A DNA stretch of 25,910 nucleotides from CAYQCE01 sp964415885. GTDB lineage: Bacteria > Zixibacteria > MSB-5A5 > JAABVY01 > JAHJOQ01. Shown piece by piece: positions 15,201-24,337 of this stretch. The translations under genes were made by a program, and so were the position numbers. Numbering within the stretch: the first letter of the stretch is position 1; each line of letters opens with the position of its first letter. Under the pieces are notes generated by a model, which was given only the letters and a program-made list of their open reading frames with translations, was not told where the DNA came from and did not search any database. The stretch is taken from assembly GCA_964415885.1 (NCBI GenBank), contig CAYQCE010000053.1, positions 1-25,910 of the forward strand. Direction: 5' to 3'.

Positions 15201-18200
15201 CATAAACCTGGGTCCACGGCGGGTTCGCATCCGTGTTGAATGCCGAGTCGGTGGCGACGGCGGCGAGGTAGTACCAGCCATCATCGACATCACCGAGAGT
15301 CGGCCACGAGGCGTTGAAGTTACCGGAACCGTCGAAGGTCGAGACCTTCTCTATCTTCGTGGCGCCGGTCATGCTCGCAGTCGTGTTGTAGTAGAACTCG
15401 ACGTACTGGAGCTGCCAGGCATTGAGAGCCTTGGCGGCCAGACTCACATCTCCCCAGACATAAGATCCGTTACCCGGATCAATTACCACTGCCTGATTGG
15501 CGGTGATATCGAGGATATGGATGGCGATCGTGTCAGACGACGTTCTCTCGAACATGTCGGTCTTGACTGCTCTCAACTCTGCCGTGAAGTAGTTGTTGTC
15601 GATGTCTTCGACAGTAAGAAGTCCGAGATCCCACGGGTTGAACACGATCTCGTACGGGGCGACGTTGTTGGAAACGCCGACGGCGACGGTATCGTTGTTG
15701 TCAACCCACCAGTAGCCGACCTTGACCAGATCGAGCGAATCGGACTGCGGGATCGTCTGGGTGTGCAGCGTGATGTCTGCGCCCTTCTGAGCGAAGATCA
15801 TGTCGGAGCCACCCAGCTTGGCCGACGGTGTGTAGAATGTCACGGTATCCGACGGACCCTCGGCGACTGCCATGCTGAATGCAATCGGAGCAGCGCTGTT
15901 GTCGATCATGAAGGTGACATCCGACGGATTGGCGGCCGGATTGAATGTATTGTCGTCGAACTGACCGTCATCATCGTAATCCCACATCACATTACCTGTG
16001 ATATCGGTGGCGATGACGCGGAAGTCATAATCAACTTCGTCAGTCAGGCCGGTTGTGTTGACGTCGTATGCAACGTAAACACCCTGATCGGTACCCGGAA
16101 CCATCGTGGTTCCACCGAGCCAGTTGGCAGCGAGGTCGGCATCGGACGACTTCTTCCAGTACAGCTTGAGATTAGCGAAGTCATTGTAGGCTTCCTGAAT
16201 CTCGGCGTACATGTCAACCGTGCCGGCGAGTGTGGACACGCCGTTGACCGAAACTGCCTGCGGGCAGGTCAGGTCGATAACCGTTGCTGTCGAGTCGAGA
16301 GTGACCGAGATAGCCGGGGTGTAGTTGGTGTTACCGACGTTGTCATAGAACTTGGCACGCAGGTAAACCATTGCATCACCGGCAAACGCGCGGTTATCCC
16401 AGGTTCCCCTGTAGATTCCGCTCGAATCGGCTGTCTCGACATCGAACACGCTGTAGCCGGAATCGGCATAGAGCGAGTGCTCGAAGTCAACTCTGGCAAC
16501 GTTTGTCGGGTCGTAGGAATTGGTGTTAACCGCTGCCCAGACCATGATCGGACGGAGGGTGCTGTTCATGCGGCGCACTCTCTGCCCGTCGATCGGGTAG
16601 ACAATGCTCGCCATCGGAGCATCCTCATCCGGAGCACAAACGTTGAACTCCAGCCAGGCTTCGTTTTCATCATCACGAGTTATGTGGACATAAATCGGAT
16701 GAGTGCCTGACGAGAAGTTAGTGCCGTCCAGATTGAAAGTGTACGGGATCGAATCGACGCTCTCGGCATAGAAGACACGGTAGTCCGGTCTGGTTGCGGT
16801 TGACGAGTCATCCGCGAAGACCTCTACAGTGTAGGTTCTGCCGGAGGTGTGATTCGTGACGTCAATCTGAACTTCATTGTTGGCATCACGTGTGATATTG
16901 TAACCGCAGGAGGTCTGCGCCGAGGCGGTATCATTTACCGTCACTAGAGCGACCGGAATTGCGGTATGGAACCACATGGTGTACCACGGACCGGTACAGG
17001 CAGCCAGAGCCGCTGTAGTGTCCTGAGCGTTACCGACATCATCGGTACCGGCAACGATGAACTCGTATTCCTCATCGCCGGTTGCAGTCGAGAACTGAGC
17101 CCGCAGGTTGGCATTGGTAACAGTCTTGGTAAACTGCTGACCGTCGCCGGTAACCTGTGTCAACGCACCGAGGGTGCGCCAGTTACTCGGGCTGCCTGAA
17201 CCCTGATCCTTATCGCGTACCCAGAGAGTCGCGCTGGCGATATCATCGGCAGCAGACTCGGCCACGAGGTTCAGGTCGTTGTTATCACCGTATGCACCGC
17301 CGGTAGCCGGATACGAGATACAGATTGTCGGAGCCTCGCAATCGGCAACTTCCGACACCTTGTTGAAATTGTACTCAGTGTTGCCACCGGTATCAAGAAC
17401 GCGAACTACGAACTGATAAGTGACCCCATGATCCAATTCAATAGTACCGTCGGTAGTCCAGCTGGTAGCTGGAGCGGCTGCAGAACCAAGCGTATCTTTG
17501 AAGACGAGATTGCCGTCATCATCATATGTTGTGTCGGCATCTGTCCAGCCATCACCGCCATCCCAGTGGACGAAGTACCGCTGCGCACCGGCTGCGGCAG
17601 TCCATGAGAGGTCTACAGCGCAAGGATCCTGCGTCGCCTCGAGGTCTTCCACTGCTGAAGGTCTGTCCGTATCAACAGCTTGGGTTATCACATCGCTGTC
17701 GTAGCTCGCTCTGTTGCCGACATCATCGGTGAGAGTTACTTCAACAGTATGTGATCCTGCCGGCGCCTCTACCGCATAGTTTCCAGGTTCCTCAACTCTG
17801 TGGCGGTACACGTACAAGTTGGGAGTACCACTTTCTTCAACGCACTGATTCTCCAGTCCTCCGAGGCCGGACGTTAGAAGATCCAGCATTACTCCACACG
17901 TAGTATCAATATCGGGTGTGTTAGTTACATCAATTGTGAAAATAACACTGTCCCCAATATTGATCACATTGTTGGAATCGAGGTCGAGAAGGCGCGCGTA
18001 AGTAAATGTACTCGGACTAGCCGGCTTCTCGCTGTCAACAGCAAAACTCGCGACGTTTGAGTCAGTTTTGCTGTTTCCAGCATTATCGTAAGCGGTAACC
18101 CTGAAGCGTGATTCAATCGAATCTGCAACGATATCGCCCGGGGCTCCAACCTGGTCCTTTACTGCGAAACTAGCACTGAACCACTTCTGATTTCCCGATG

Positions 18201-19440
18201 GATCGGCGAGTGACTCAGCTGCCGTGTATCCCCAATTCGACATGTCGGCGACCACAGAGTCGATTTCGTCCGGGTCGTTTGATGTCATGTAGGCATAGAC
18301 TTTGACCGTGTCTCCGATGCCTGCAATGCTATCGTTGTTTTCGTCGTAGTACAGGTCAACCCAGACTACCGTGTCAAACACCGGCTGCTGATTGTCGATA
18401 ACGTGGTTAATAGTGAGATTGTAGCTTGAGCTGTTACCAACAGAGTCCTCTGCCGACACAACGATCGTGAGGAACCCGCTCTCATAATCGGCGGGGTAGC
18501 CCGATACCGACGTAGTGGGAAGCCGTTTAGCAACGAACATCGTATCATTCGTAGTATCCGATTCCGCCTGTGTCTGGGTACCGTCAAACGCACGCATATC
18601 GGCTATCATTTCCCTAATGGTATCGGCCGCGATATTACTCCAAGCCTTGACCACGATGGAATCACCGAGATTTATGATGTCTGGTTTGAAAACATCATGA
18701 CCTGAGATCGGGAAGTTATAGCCTGCAGTGAAATTGGGCGGCTGCGTATCAAAGCGCAGGGTTCGTCCTTCATTCTCGAGGGTATTCTCAACCGTTTGCA
18801 GTGTGTCATACCGCAAAATGGAATCAGCATCAACTGGTGCGAATCCGTTCTGACGGAGACGCACTCCATACTGCCTGAACTCGAAACCTGCCCTGAGATT
18901 ATCATAGGTTAGGTCAACCGCGCTATTTACGTCGACAGTCACCCAATAGTAGACTGAGCTGTCGGCAGGAATTGTATCCAAATACGGTGATCCTGTGATC
19001 TTAATCGTATCATTCTCCGAGAATTCTCCAATCGATGCCTGCTGTATCGTTTGCAGTAATGATTCGTCCGTATAGTTGGACTTATACGAGCGATACAGCT
19101 TAAGAGTCTGAAACATATTCTCTTTGTCATTCAGAGAGGTCAAGACAATCGTTGTCAATGTGTCCTGAGCTCCAGTCTGATTATCGATGAAGAACCTTAG
19201 ACTTTTTACGTCCGTAGACGTTGCGGAGACAGCCTTAATCGAATCCGTGGAGTCAGGTACGACCAACTCGATTGTCATCGAGCCTGACCCCGAGAAAGCG
19301 CTGCTCTGTATTATGTCTGCGAGCGCTAAGTCGCCGTCTCCTCCCCCCCCTCCGAGAGATAAATCTCCTTGTGCTAGAGCGGTGCCTGTCATTAGCAACC
19401 CGAGTACAAGGAGCGAAAGAAAGGTGCGAACGTGTTTCAT
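12212..19440 (-). CDS. Giant secreted Ig-like/FN3 multidomain protein with T9SS/FlgD-like tail (interrupted by assembly gap)
   Basis: A protein of about 2,400 residues. The chosen ATG (19440) has AGGGGG at 7 nt and opens a signal peptide, KHVRTFLSLLVLGLLMTGTALA; an in-frame ATG at 19506 is the alternative. A Gly-rich patch follows. Then come three related Ig-like units (about residues 240, 357 and 482 onward) sharing INxGDS/T and D..GN motifs, an FN3-like domain (about 587-697, PSAVEDLEATQ...VDLSW) and many further Ig-like beta units up to the gap. After the N-run the continuous frame gives a meaningless end. The adjacent frame reads NGVYFAYCEASDGRHKVV and stops at 12212, which is the usual end of a type IX CTD or FlgD-like domain. 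I take that as the true C-terminus. Cell-surface adhesion or matrix function is inferred. Confidence 0.88.
12297..12396. other. Assembly gap, exactly 100 N
   Basis: The run of 100 N is a placeholder of conventional length. It falls inside the last domain of the giant gene. The frames on its two sides agree only if the real missing length leaves remainder 2 when divided by 3; 100 leaves 1. Confidence 0.97.
14815..14865 (-). repeat. 30-bp tandem duplication inside the giant gene
   Basis: The 21-bp segment starting GGTGTTCTCGACGTCCTGAC occurs at 14815-14835 and again at 14845-14865, with a 30-bp period. It encodes a doubled AGQDVENT peptide in frame. The near-identity of the DNA suggests a recent duplication or an assembly artefact. 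Confidence 0.85.
19343..19350. repeat. Homopolymer C8 (G8 on the coding strand) near the start of the giant gene
   Basis: Eight C in a row encode part of a Gly run right after the signal peptide, about 90 nt into the gene. A one-base slip would shift the frame near the N-terminus and abolish the protein. Confidence 0.8.
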
Positions 19441-19995
19441 TCGACAACCCCCTGTCGTAGGTTGGAAGGTTACTGGTTTCAGTTTCCTGTTTGAGTTTTC
19501 TTTCATAGACCGAGGAACTTCCTCCTTTCCTCAATTTTGAATGCTTCGTGTATTTCTATTCTTTTCATCTATCTCCAAACGCAATCTTGAAGAAGCCTGA
19601 ATCCTGGCCGCGACTCACGTCGCGAATATCGCTGACGATTGACGCCGGAAACGTAGTTGGAAAGCGCTATCTACGCTTTCGCTTCGGTTCGATTGGGAAG
19701 CTCTGAATGCCCGTGAAAACCTGAGGGTTCTCTTCCCTGAGCGACAGGCTTAATCCCTTAAATGCATTTATCCGACTCCAGACACCACGCCCCGTGCGCT
19801 CGCGTCTGTTCGGTCAGATACGCTACTGTTGATCGCCAGATATTTCTATAACCAAGAAGCCTAAATTCCCAGTTTATTTTACCAACACAAAGCCTGGCAT
19901 AATCTCGGCGCAATTTATGACTCACATTACCCAAAAATCAAGTTCTTCATTGCCAAGTTCGGCCCATTTAAGCCAACGCGCCGAAAGCTTGACCA

Positions 19996-20024
19996 ATTGT
20001 ATGAGTTTGTTGAAATGTTGTCAA
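19996..20024 (-). promoter_or_regulatory. Near-consensus promoter of the giant gene
   Basis: The minus strand has a perfect TTGACA (20024-20019), a 17-bp spacer and TACAAT (20001-19996). This is the strongest sigma-70-like promoter in the window. It lies about 555 bp upstream of the giant gene's start codon, with no other gene between. Confidence 0.65.
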
Positions 20025-20040
20025 GCAATAAATTGACAAC
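20017..20040. promoter_or_regulatory. Inverted repeat over the -35 box (candidate operator)
   Basis: GTTGTCAA (20017-20024) and TTGACAAC (20033-20040) are perfect 8-bp arms separated by 8 nt. One arm contains the -35 hexamer of the giant-gene promoter. A dimeric regulator binding here would control access of RNA polymerase. The arms also resemble two -35 boxes pointing in opposite directions. Confidence 0.5.
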
Positions 20041-20291
20041 CTTTTACTTAGGAAAAATTGACTCTCTTCCTTTCCTCCTTCCATGACTGAACTCTTCGTC
20101 CATGAAGTCCCGAGTCTCGACGACCAGATTGTCCGATTCCGACAGTCGATTTCGAAATAAGGTACCGTTTCAATCACATCATCCCGATCTCTCGAAAATC
20201 CCTGACAATTATTATAGTAAAACCTAACTATTTTATCGGCACGCTGTTTCATTAGTTTAGTTTCAAACTGCACCGACAGGCACGAAATCTG

Positions 20292-21695
20292 TCACACTGC
20301 CGGTTTCTCCACCGGAGGATTATATGATCTCCTGAGGAGCGAGATCTTCAGTAATGGTGGAGTCACAAGAGTCGTCACTATCACCATGATCACCACTGCC
20401 GAGTATGTCGATGGGCTGACTACACTGACCGTACCGATAGTGAGACCAGCTCCGATCTTGGCAAAGATCAGTCCGACCTCTCCCCGGGGTATCATCCCCA
20501 GACCGACCGCAATCTTGTTGACTCCCTGTTTCCAGACGCCGAGAGAACAAGCCTGCTTGCCGATGATGGCCGCGATGGTCAGAATCAGCGCGAATCCGAG
20601 GATGCTCGGGTCGACGAAAGTCTGAAGATCAACGAGCATACCCATCCGAACGAAGAAAATCGGAACGAGGAAGACCGCTATCGGATGGATCAGCTCGCCG
20701 AGGTCATGCTCTCCACGATCCATGTACTGTTTGTAGTAGACCTTGTCCATTAGCAGCCCGGCAGCGAAAGCCCCCACGATTGCTGAGAGCCCGATCTTCT
20801 CGGCAAGGAATGCCAGAAGGAAGCACGTCGTAAGCGCTATCGAGAGAAGCACTCCGGTTGTTCTGATTCGAAGGCCGAAACTCAATATCCGAGGAACCAG
20901 GTACGAGCCGATGATCAGAGCACCGGTTATGAATCCCACGGCTTTCAGCACAACCCAGAGAATGGTAATGGAAGCAACTCCACTGGCTTCACCCACTGAT
21001 CCGGCAGTCGCTATCAGGCCGGTCACGACTGAGAGTACTATAAGTCCCATTATGTCATCGATGACCGCTGCACCGAGAATTATCTTACCCTCGGAACTGT
21101 TTATCCTGCTGAGGTCTTTCAACACACGCGCCGTGATCCCGACCGATGTCGCGCAGAGTGTTGCACCGATAAATATATGCGTGTAGAGATGCTCGTCCGG
21201 GAGAAAATACCCCGAGACACCCCATCCGAGGAAGAACGGCGCCAGCACGCCGAGAGTCGCAACCACGAATGATGTTGCCCCGACGGAGAGCATATCGCGG
21301 ATATTCGTTTCAAGTCCGACCTCGAAGAGAAGGATGATTACGCCGATCTCCGCGAGCACTTCGAGCGGCACGTTTGTCTTCAGTGGTTCAAGCCCATCGA
21401 AGCCGATAAGCATCAGGTTGCCGATTATAACTCCAAATATGAGCTCGCCGAGCACAGCCGGCTGACGAAATCGTTCCATCAGGTCTCCGCCAACCTTGGC
21501 AAACACCAGCACAACAATCAGTTCAAACAAAACGGGCACCACGACACCCTCCGGATGTCCGCCGACATGCTCGGTGTGTTCACCCTCCGCTTTTGTGTTT
21601 GCCGGATCATGCGTGGCGTCTGTTTCGCCGAGGCCGGATGTGAGGGCCGCGAATACAATCAGCGCGAGGAATGCTACGATCAGAAGTCTATTCAT
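20292..21695 (-). CDS. CPA2-family cation:proton antiporter with signal peptide and His-rich N-terminus
   Basis: A 467-residue inner-membrane protein that exchanges protons for Na+ or K+. The ATG at 21695 has AAGGA with a 7-nt spacing; an upstream in-frame start at 21755 lacks one. Residues 1-22 form a signal peptide or first membrane helix. A polar, His-rich stretch (about 24-50, with EGEHTEHVGGHPEG) follows, then about 12 membrane segments. VIDDIMGL places the ion-binding Asp pair at 213-214, as in NapA and KefB-type transporters. CATSVGITARVL (181-192) is the matching unwound helix region. There is no cytosolic RCK/TrkA domain. It lies 172 bp downstream of rsgA, and a 14-bp palindrome sits just upstream. 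The ion cannot be told from sequence. Confidence 0.9.
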   Translation of the reverse strand: MNRLLIVAFLALIVFAALTSGLGETDATHDPANTKAEGEHTEHVGGHPEGVVVPVLFELIVVLVFAKVGGDLMERFRQPAVLGELIFGVIIGNLMLIGFDGLEPLKTNVPLEVLAEIGVIILLFEVGLETNIRDMLSVGATSFVVATLGVLAPFFLGWGVSGYFLPDEHLYTHIFIGATLCATSVGITARVLKDLSRINSSEGKIILGAAVIDDIMGLIVLSVVTGLIATAGSVGEASGVASITILWVVLKAVGFITGALIIGSYLVPRILSFGLRIRTTGVLLSIALTTCFLLAFLAEKIGLSAIVGAFAAGLLMDKVYYKQYMDRGEHDLGELIHPIAVFLVPIFFVRMGMLVDLQTFVDPSILGFALILTIAAIIGKQACSLGVWKQGVNKIAVGLGMIPRGEVGLIFAKIGAGLTIGTVSVVSPSTYSAVVIMVIVTTLVTPPLLKISLLRRSYNPPVEKPAV

Positions 21696-21714
21696 GATGG
21701 ATCCTTCCCGGAGT

Positions 21715-21728
21715 GGATCACGTGATCC
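21715..21728. promoter_or_regulatory. Perfect 14-bp palindrome upstream of the antiporter
   Basis: GGATCACGTGATCC is fully self-complementary with a CACGTG core. It lies 20 bp upstream of the antiporter start, about 6 bp before its ribosome-binding site. On the minus strand TTGACA boxes lie just upstream (ends near 21738 and 21769), but their -10 partners are weak. An operator is the simplest reading. Confidence 0.5.
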
Positions 21729-21867
21729 CTTTCTGTCAATAATTTGCCTAAGCAATCGAAATTGTCAATTCACGCAAGTCCTTTTTTCGCGAAGCTCAAT
21801 TTTATGTGGAATGGTCTGACCGTGCGGAAGTTTAAGGAATGCGCCTCTAAATGAGCATCTACCTGGC

Positions 21868-22794
21868 TCAACCTTCCGAGTCCTCCAGAATCCGAAGATA
21901 GCTCTCGTACCGCTCGGGGAATATCCGCCCATGTTCTACTGCATCCTTCACCGCGCACCCGGGTTCGCTTCGATGAGAGCAGTCATTGAACTTGCAGGCC
22001 TCGGCGGCCTCCGCGATCTCGGCGTAGAATCTGTTGATGTTCGCCCGCTCGAGATTGGTCAGCCCGAGCGCCCGAAGACCCGGTGTGTCGACAACGTAGC
22101 CTCCGAAATCGAGCGGGAAAAGCTCTATCGCGGTCGTCGTATGCACGCCTTTGCCCGTTTTACCCGATACATCACCAACCTTCAGGCTCAGCCCCGGTTG
22201 AACCGCGTTCAGCAGGCTCGACTTCCCCACTCCGGACTGCCCGACAAAAACCGACTCCCTGTCTTTGAGCCTTTTTTTGACTGTGTCCACGTAAAGACCG
22301 ACTTTCGCACTGACGGATACTGCGTCGATGTCTATCGACGAGTAGATCGTTCTGATCCGATCTATATCGAGATCGTGTTCGAGATCGACCTTGTTTATTA
22401 CGATGAGCGGGGTCATCCCGCCCTGCCGGGCGGCTATGAGGAAACGATCGATGAGGCGAATCTTGAACTGAGGTTTCTTCACGGCGCCGACGACAACCAT
22501 CTGGTCGATGTTCGCCACGATTGCCTGTGACTTCTCGTATCGGAATCTCGCACGTCTCTTCAGGAACACGGTCCGTCTCGGCTTGACTTCGGTTATAACC
22601 CCGGTTCTCAGTTCGCCCTCCGACGGCGGTGTGGCATCGACGTCGAGCGAAACCATGTCTCCGACGACGACTGGCGACAGCTCGATCTCCGCCGAGTCCT
22701 TGACCGACTTCCGGACCGAACAGATTATCGTCTCGCCGTCTACACGAACGTGATAATACGGACCGACAGTCTTAATGACCCGACCTTCCGGCAT
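21868..22794 (-). CDS. rsgA: Small ribosomal subunit biogenesis GTPase RsgA
   Basis: RsgA is a circularly permuted GTPase that acts late in 30S subunit maturation. The 308-residue length is normal. An OB-fold (about 1-75) comes first. The GTPase motifs then appear in permuted order: G4 NKVD (134-137), G1 GQSGVGKS (185-192) and G3 DTPG (236-239). The C-terminal zinc knuckle is present as Cys267, Cys272, His274 and Cys280. The ATG at 22794 begins MPEGRVIKTVGPYYHV, a typical start, with GGAG close by and AGGG further upstream. A good promoter lies about 40 bp upstream. The antiporter follows on the same strand. Confidence 0.96.
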   Translation of the reverse strand: MPEGRVIKTVGPYYHVRVDGETIICSVRKSVKDSAEIELSPVVVGDMVSLDVDATPPSEGELRTGVITEVKPRRTVFLKRRARFRYEKSQAIVANIDQMVVVGAVKKPQFKIRLIDRFLIAARQGGMTPLIVINKVDLEHDLDIDRIRTIYSSIDIDAVSVSAKVGLYVDTVKKRLKDRESVFVGQSGVGKSSLLNAVQPGLSLKVGDVSGKTGKGVHTTTAIELFPLDFGGYVVDTPGLRALGLTNLERANINRFYAEIAEAAEACKFNDCSHRSEPGCAVKDAVEHGRIFPERYESYLRILEDSEG

Positions 22795-23221
22795 GGCTCC
22801 AATCCCTCGTTTTCAGAATTGCACTCCCATTCGATATAACCTGCGTCCCGGCTTGTGTCAATTCAACAGTTTTAGTGCGGCTTGATCCATTCAGTTTCCG
22901 GATTCTCTCGCGATCCCGCCCCTCTGGGCTTATTGAGAAAGGAGTTTTGGGAGGTTTACTCAGATTCTGCACGCCGAAGGCGGATGTGACCGTACTGATT
23001 GGCCGCATATATACTGGAGATTCGAAAGACTCCAGATCACACGCCCGCCAAACGCGGCCGCTGGATTCGACGTGGCGACTTTTTCAACAAACACCGCTGT
23101 CTGGAGATTTCCCTTTTATGGCGATGCCGCAAACTATTATAGTATATAACGATCTGAATCGGTCATTGATGGTTCTGATGGTATCCCAAAGTCGTTATTT
23201 TAGTTTGTGGGAGCAACCGAC
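22795..23221. other. Divergent intergenic region between rsgA and the GNAT gene
   Basis: This 427-bp region holds the rsgA promoter at its left end. On the right it has a TATAGT (23138-23143) that could serve the plus-strand GNAT gene, with only a poor -35. A 6-bp hairpin, CTGGAG/CTCCAG, lies at 23014-23035. I see no gene here; the open frames are short and lack family features. Confidence 0.55.
22833..22861 (-). promoter_or_regulatory. rsgA promoter
   Basis: On the minus strand a perfect TTGACA (22861-22856) and TATATC (22838-22833) are 17 bp apart. Initiation near 22826 gives a leader of about 30 nt. Confidence 0.62.
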
Positions 23222-24337
23222 ATGGAAATCCGTCCAGTTCGCGACAATGAGGCGAGTCTCTGCAACGACTTTCACAATCGCATCCACGGAGAGAGCCGCA
23301 GTTTGCGGCAGTGGAGATGGGAGTTTGTCGAGAACAACTTCGACGATGCGCAGATGCCGTACGTCGTCGCGAAGGAAGGCGACAGAGTTATCGGCACTCA
23401 GGCATTGATTCCGATTCGGATGATCGATGGCCATGGTGTCTACTGGTCTGCAAAGTCCGAGGAAGCTCTTGTCGACCCGGAGTATCGTGGAAGAGGGGTA
23501 CTTGGCCGTATGCATGATACAGTCCTCGACTATGCGCGAGAGCGTGGCATAGACCAGCTCTGGGGTTTCACGCCCGCGGTGAGGGCATTCGAGCGACTCG
23601 GCCACGATTTTCCCGGCAGGACTAAACAGATTTTCATTCCATTCTCAGTTGGATCGATTCCGGTGATGATGGCCAGGATGTCAGGTGCTCGTCAGGAACG
23701 CCCGGCAGGCAGGCTGGAAATCGGCCTGTTGCAGGGCGCGGCGATCCTCGCACGATCCTGGAGCACCATGAAGAAAGCGCTCAGCAGGCGTCAGTCAGTA
23801 CGCGGCGTGACAATGAAGACAGTAGAGCATCCGGACGAACGGATGGCCGATCTGTGCCGCCGCTTTATCGAAAGATGGGGCGGCACCACGATCTACAGAG
23901 ACGCACGCTACATGCAGTGGAGGCTCTATGACAACCCGTACGTAAAGAGCGTGGTCAGGGCGGCATATCGGGATAATCACCTGCTCGGATGGGTGGCGTA
24001 CACTCTCGGTGACGATGGTATGGGGTACATAGTGGACCTGATCACGGTGCCCGATTCGGATGAGGTCTCGGACGCGGAGTTGATCAGAGCTCTTCTGGTC
24101 GCGGCTGTCCTTGGAACACGCAATATGGGGGCTGTGGGCATTCGAGGGTGGCATGTGAACGACCACCCGTTCGATAGACTGCTGCTTCGCGTTGCGAAGA
24201 AGGTCGGTTTCTATCACATTAGACGCGGCGGTGATTTCCACATGTACTTGGTCGATCCTGATCGATCGAGATCTCATGCGTTCGAGTACGACAGTTTCTA
24301 TATAAGCAGACTCTATACGGAAGGGACGCTCGGTTAA
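23222..24337 (+). CDS. GNAT-like acyltransferase, probable surface-polysaccharide role
   Basis: A 371-residue protein with two GNAT-like halves. The first half has the acetyl-CoA motif VDPEYRGRGVLGRM (84-97), where RGRGVLG fits the (R/Q)xxGxG/A signature, then WGFTPAVRAFERLGHDF. The second half begins around EHPDERMADLCRRF and contains YMQWRLYDNPY and a second beta-alpha set ending in KKVGFYHIRRGG, a pattern seen in FemAB/GNAT-like proteins of glycan clusters. The ATG at 23222 has GGGAG with an 8-nt spacing; an upstream in-frame GTG at 23207 is less likely. Its stop overlaps the next start by one base (TAATG), so the two are translationally coupled. Acyl donor and acceptor are unknown. Confidence 0.82.
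   Translation: MEIRPVRDNEASLCNDFHNRIHGESRSLRQWRWEFVENNFDDAQMPYVVAKEGDRVIGTQALIPIRMIDGHGVYWSAKSEEALVDPEYRGRGVLGRMHDTVLDYARERGIDQLWGFTPAVRAFERLGHDFPGRTKQIFIPFSVGSIPVMMARMSGARQERPAGRLEIGLLQGAAILARSWSTMKKALSRRQSVRGVTMKTVEHPDERMADLCRRFIERWGGTTIYRDARYMQWRLYDNPYVKSVVRAAYRDNHLLGWVAYTLGDDGMGYIVDLITVPDSDEVSDAELIRALLVAAVLGTRNMGAVGIRGWHVNDHPFDRLLLRVAKKVGFYHIRRGGDFHMYLVDPDRSRSHAFEYDSFYISRLYTEGTLG

Larger units (their letters stand above)
19441..20291. other. 851-bp intergenic region upstream of the giant gene
   Basis: No convincing gene lies here. On the minus strand it contains a near-consensus promoter at 20024-19996. Initiation near 19989 would give a leader of about 550 nt. The leader could form a 7-bp hairpin, GAAAGCG/CGCTTTC at 19660-19680. 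An AGGAGG motif near 19525 lies in the loop of GAGGAA/TTCCTC. I cannot match the leader to any known riboswitch class. The upstream end (20040-20291) is AT-rich with no clear signals. Confidence 0.6.

Noticed and set aside
14653..16710. Plus-strand open frame of 685 codons
   Set aside because: It lies wholly antisense to the giant gene, has no family features and reflects the codon bias of the minus-strand gene.
19968..20273. Minus-strand open frame of 101 codons
   Set aside because: No domain, no ribosome-binding site, and it overlaps the promoter and inverted repeat of the giant gene.
22875..23408. Plus-strand open frame of 177 codons between rsgA and the GNAT gene
   Set aside because: Low-complexity Ser/Arg-rich translation, overlap with the well-supported GNAT gene in another frame and no family resemblance.
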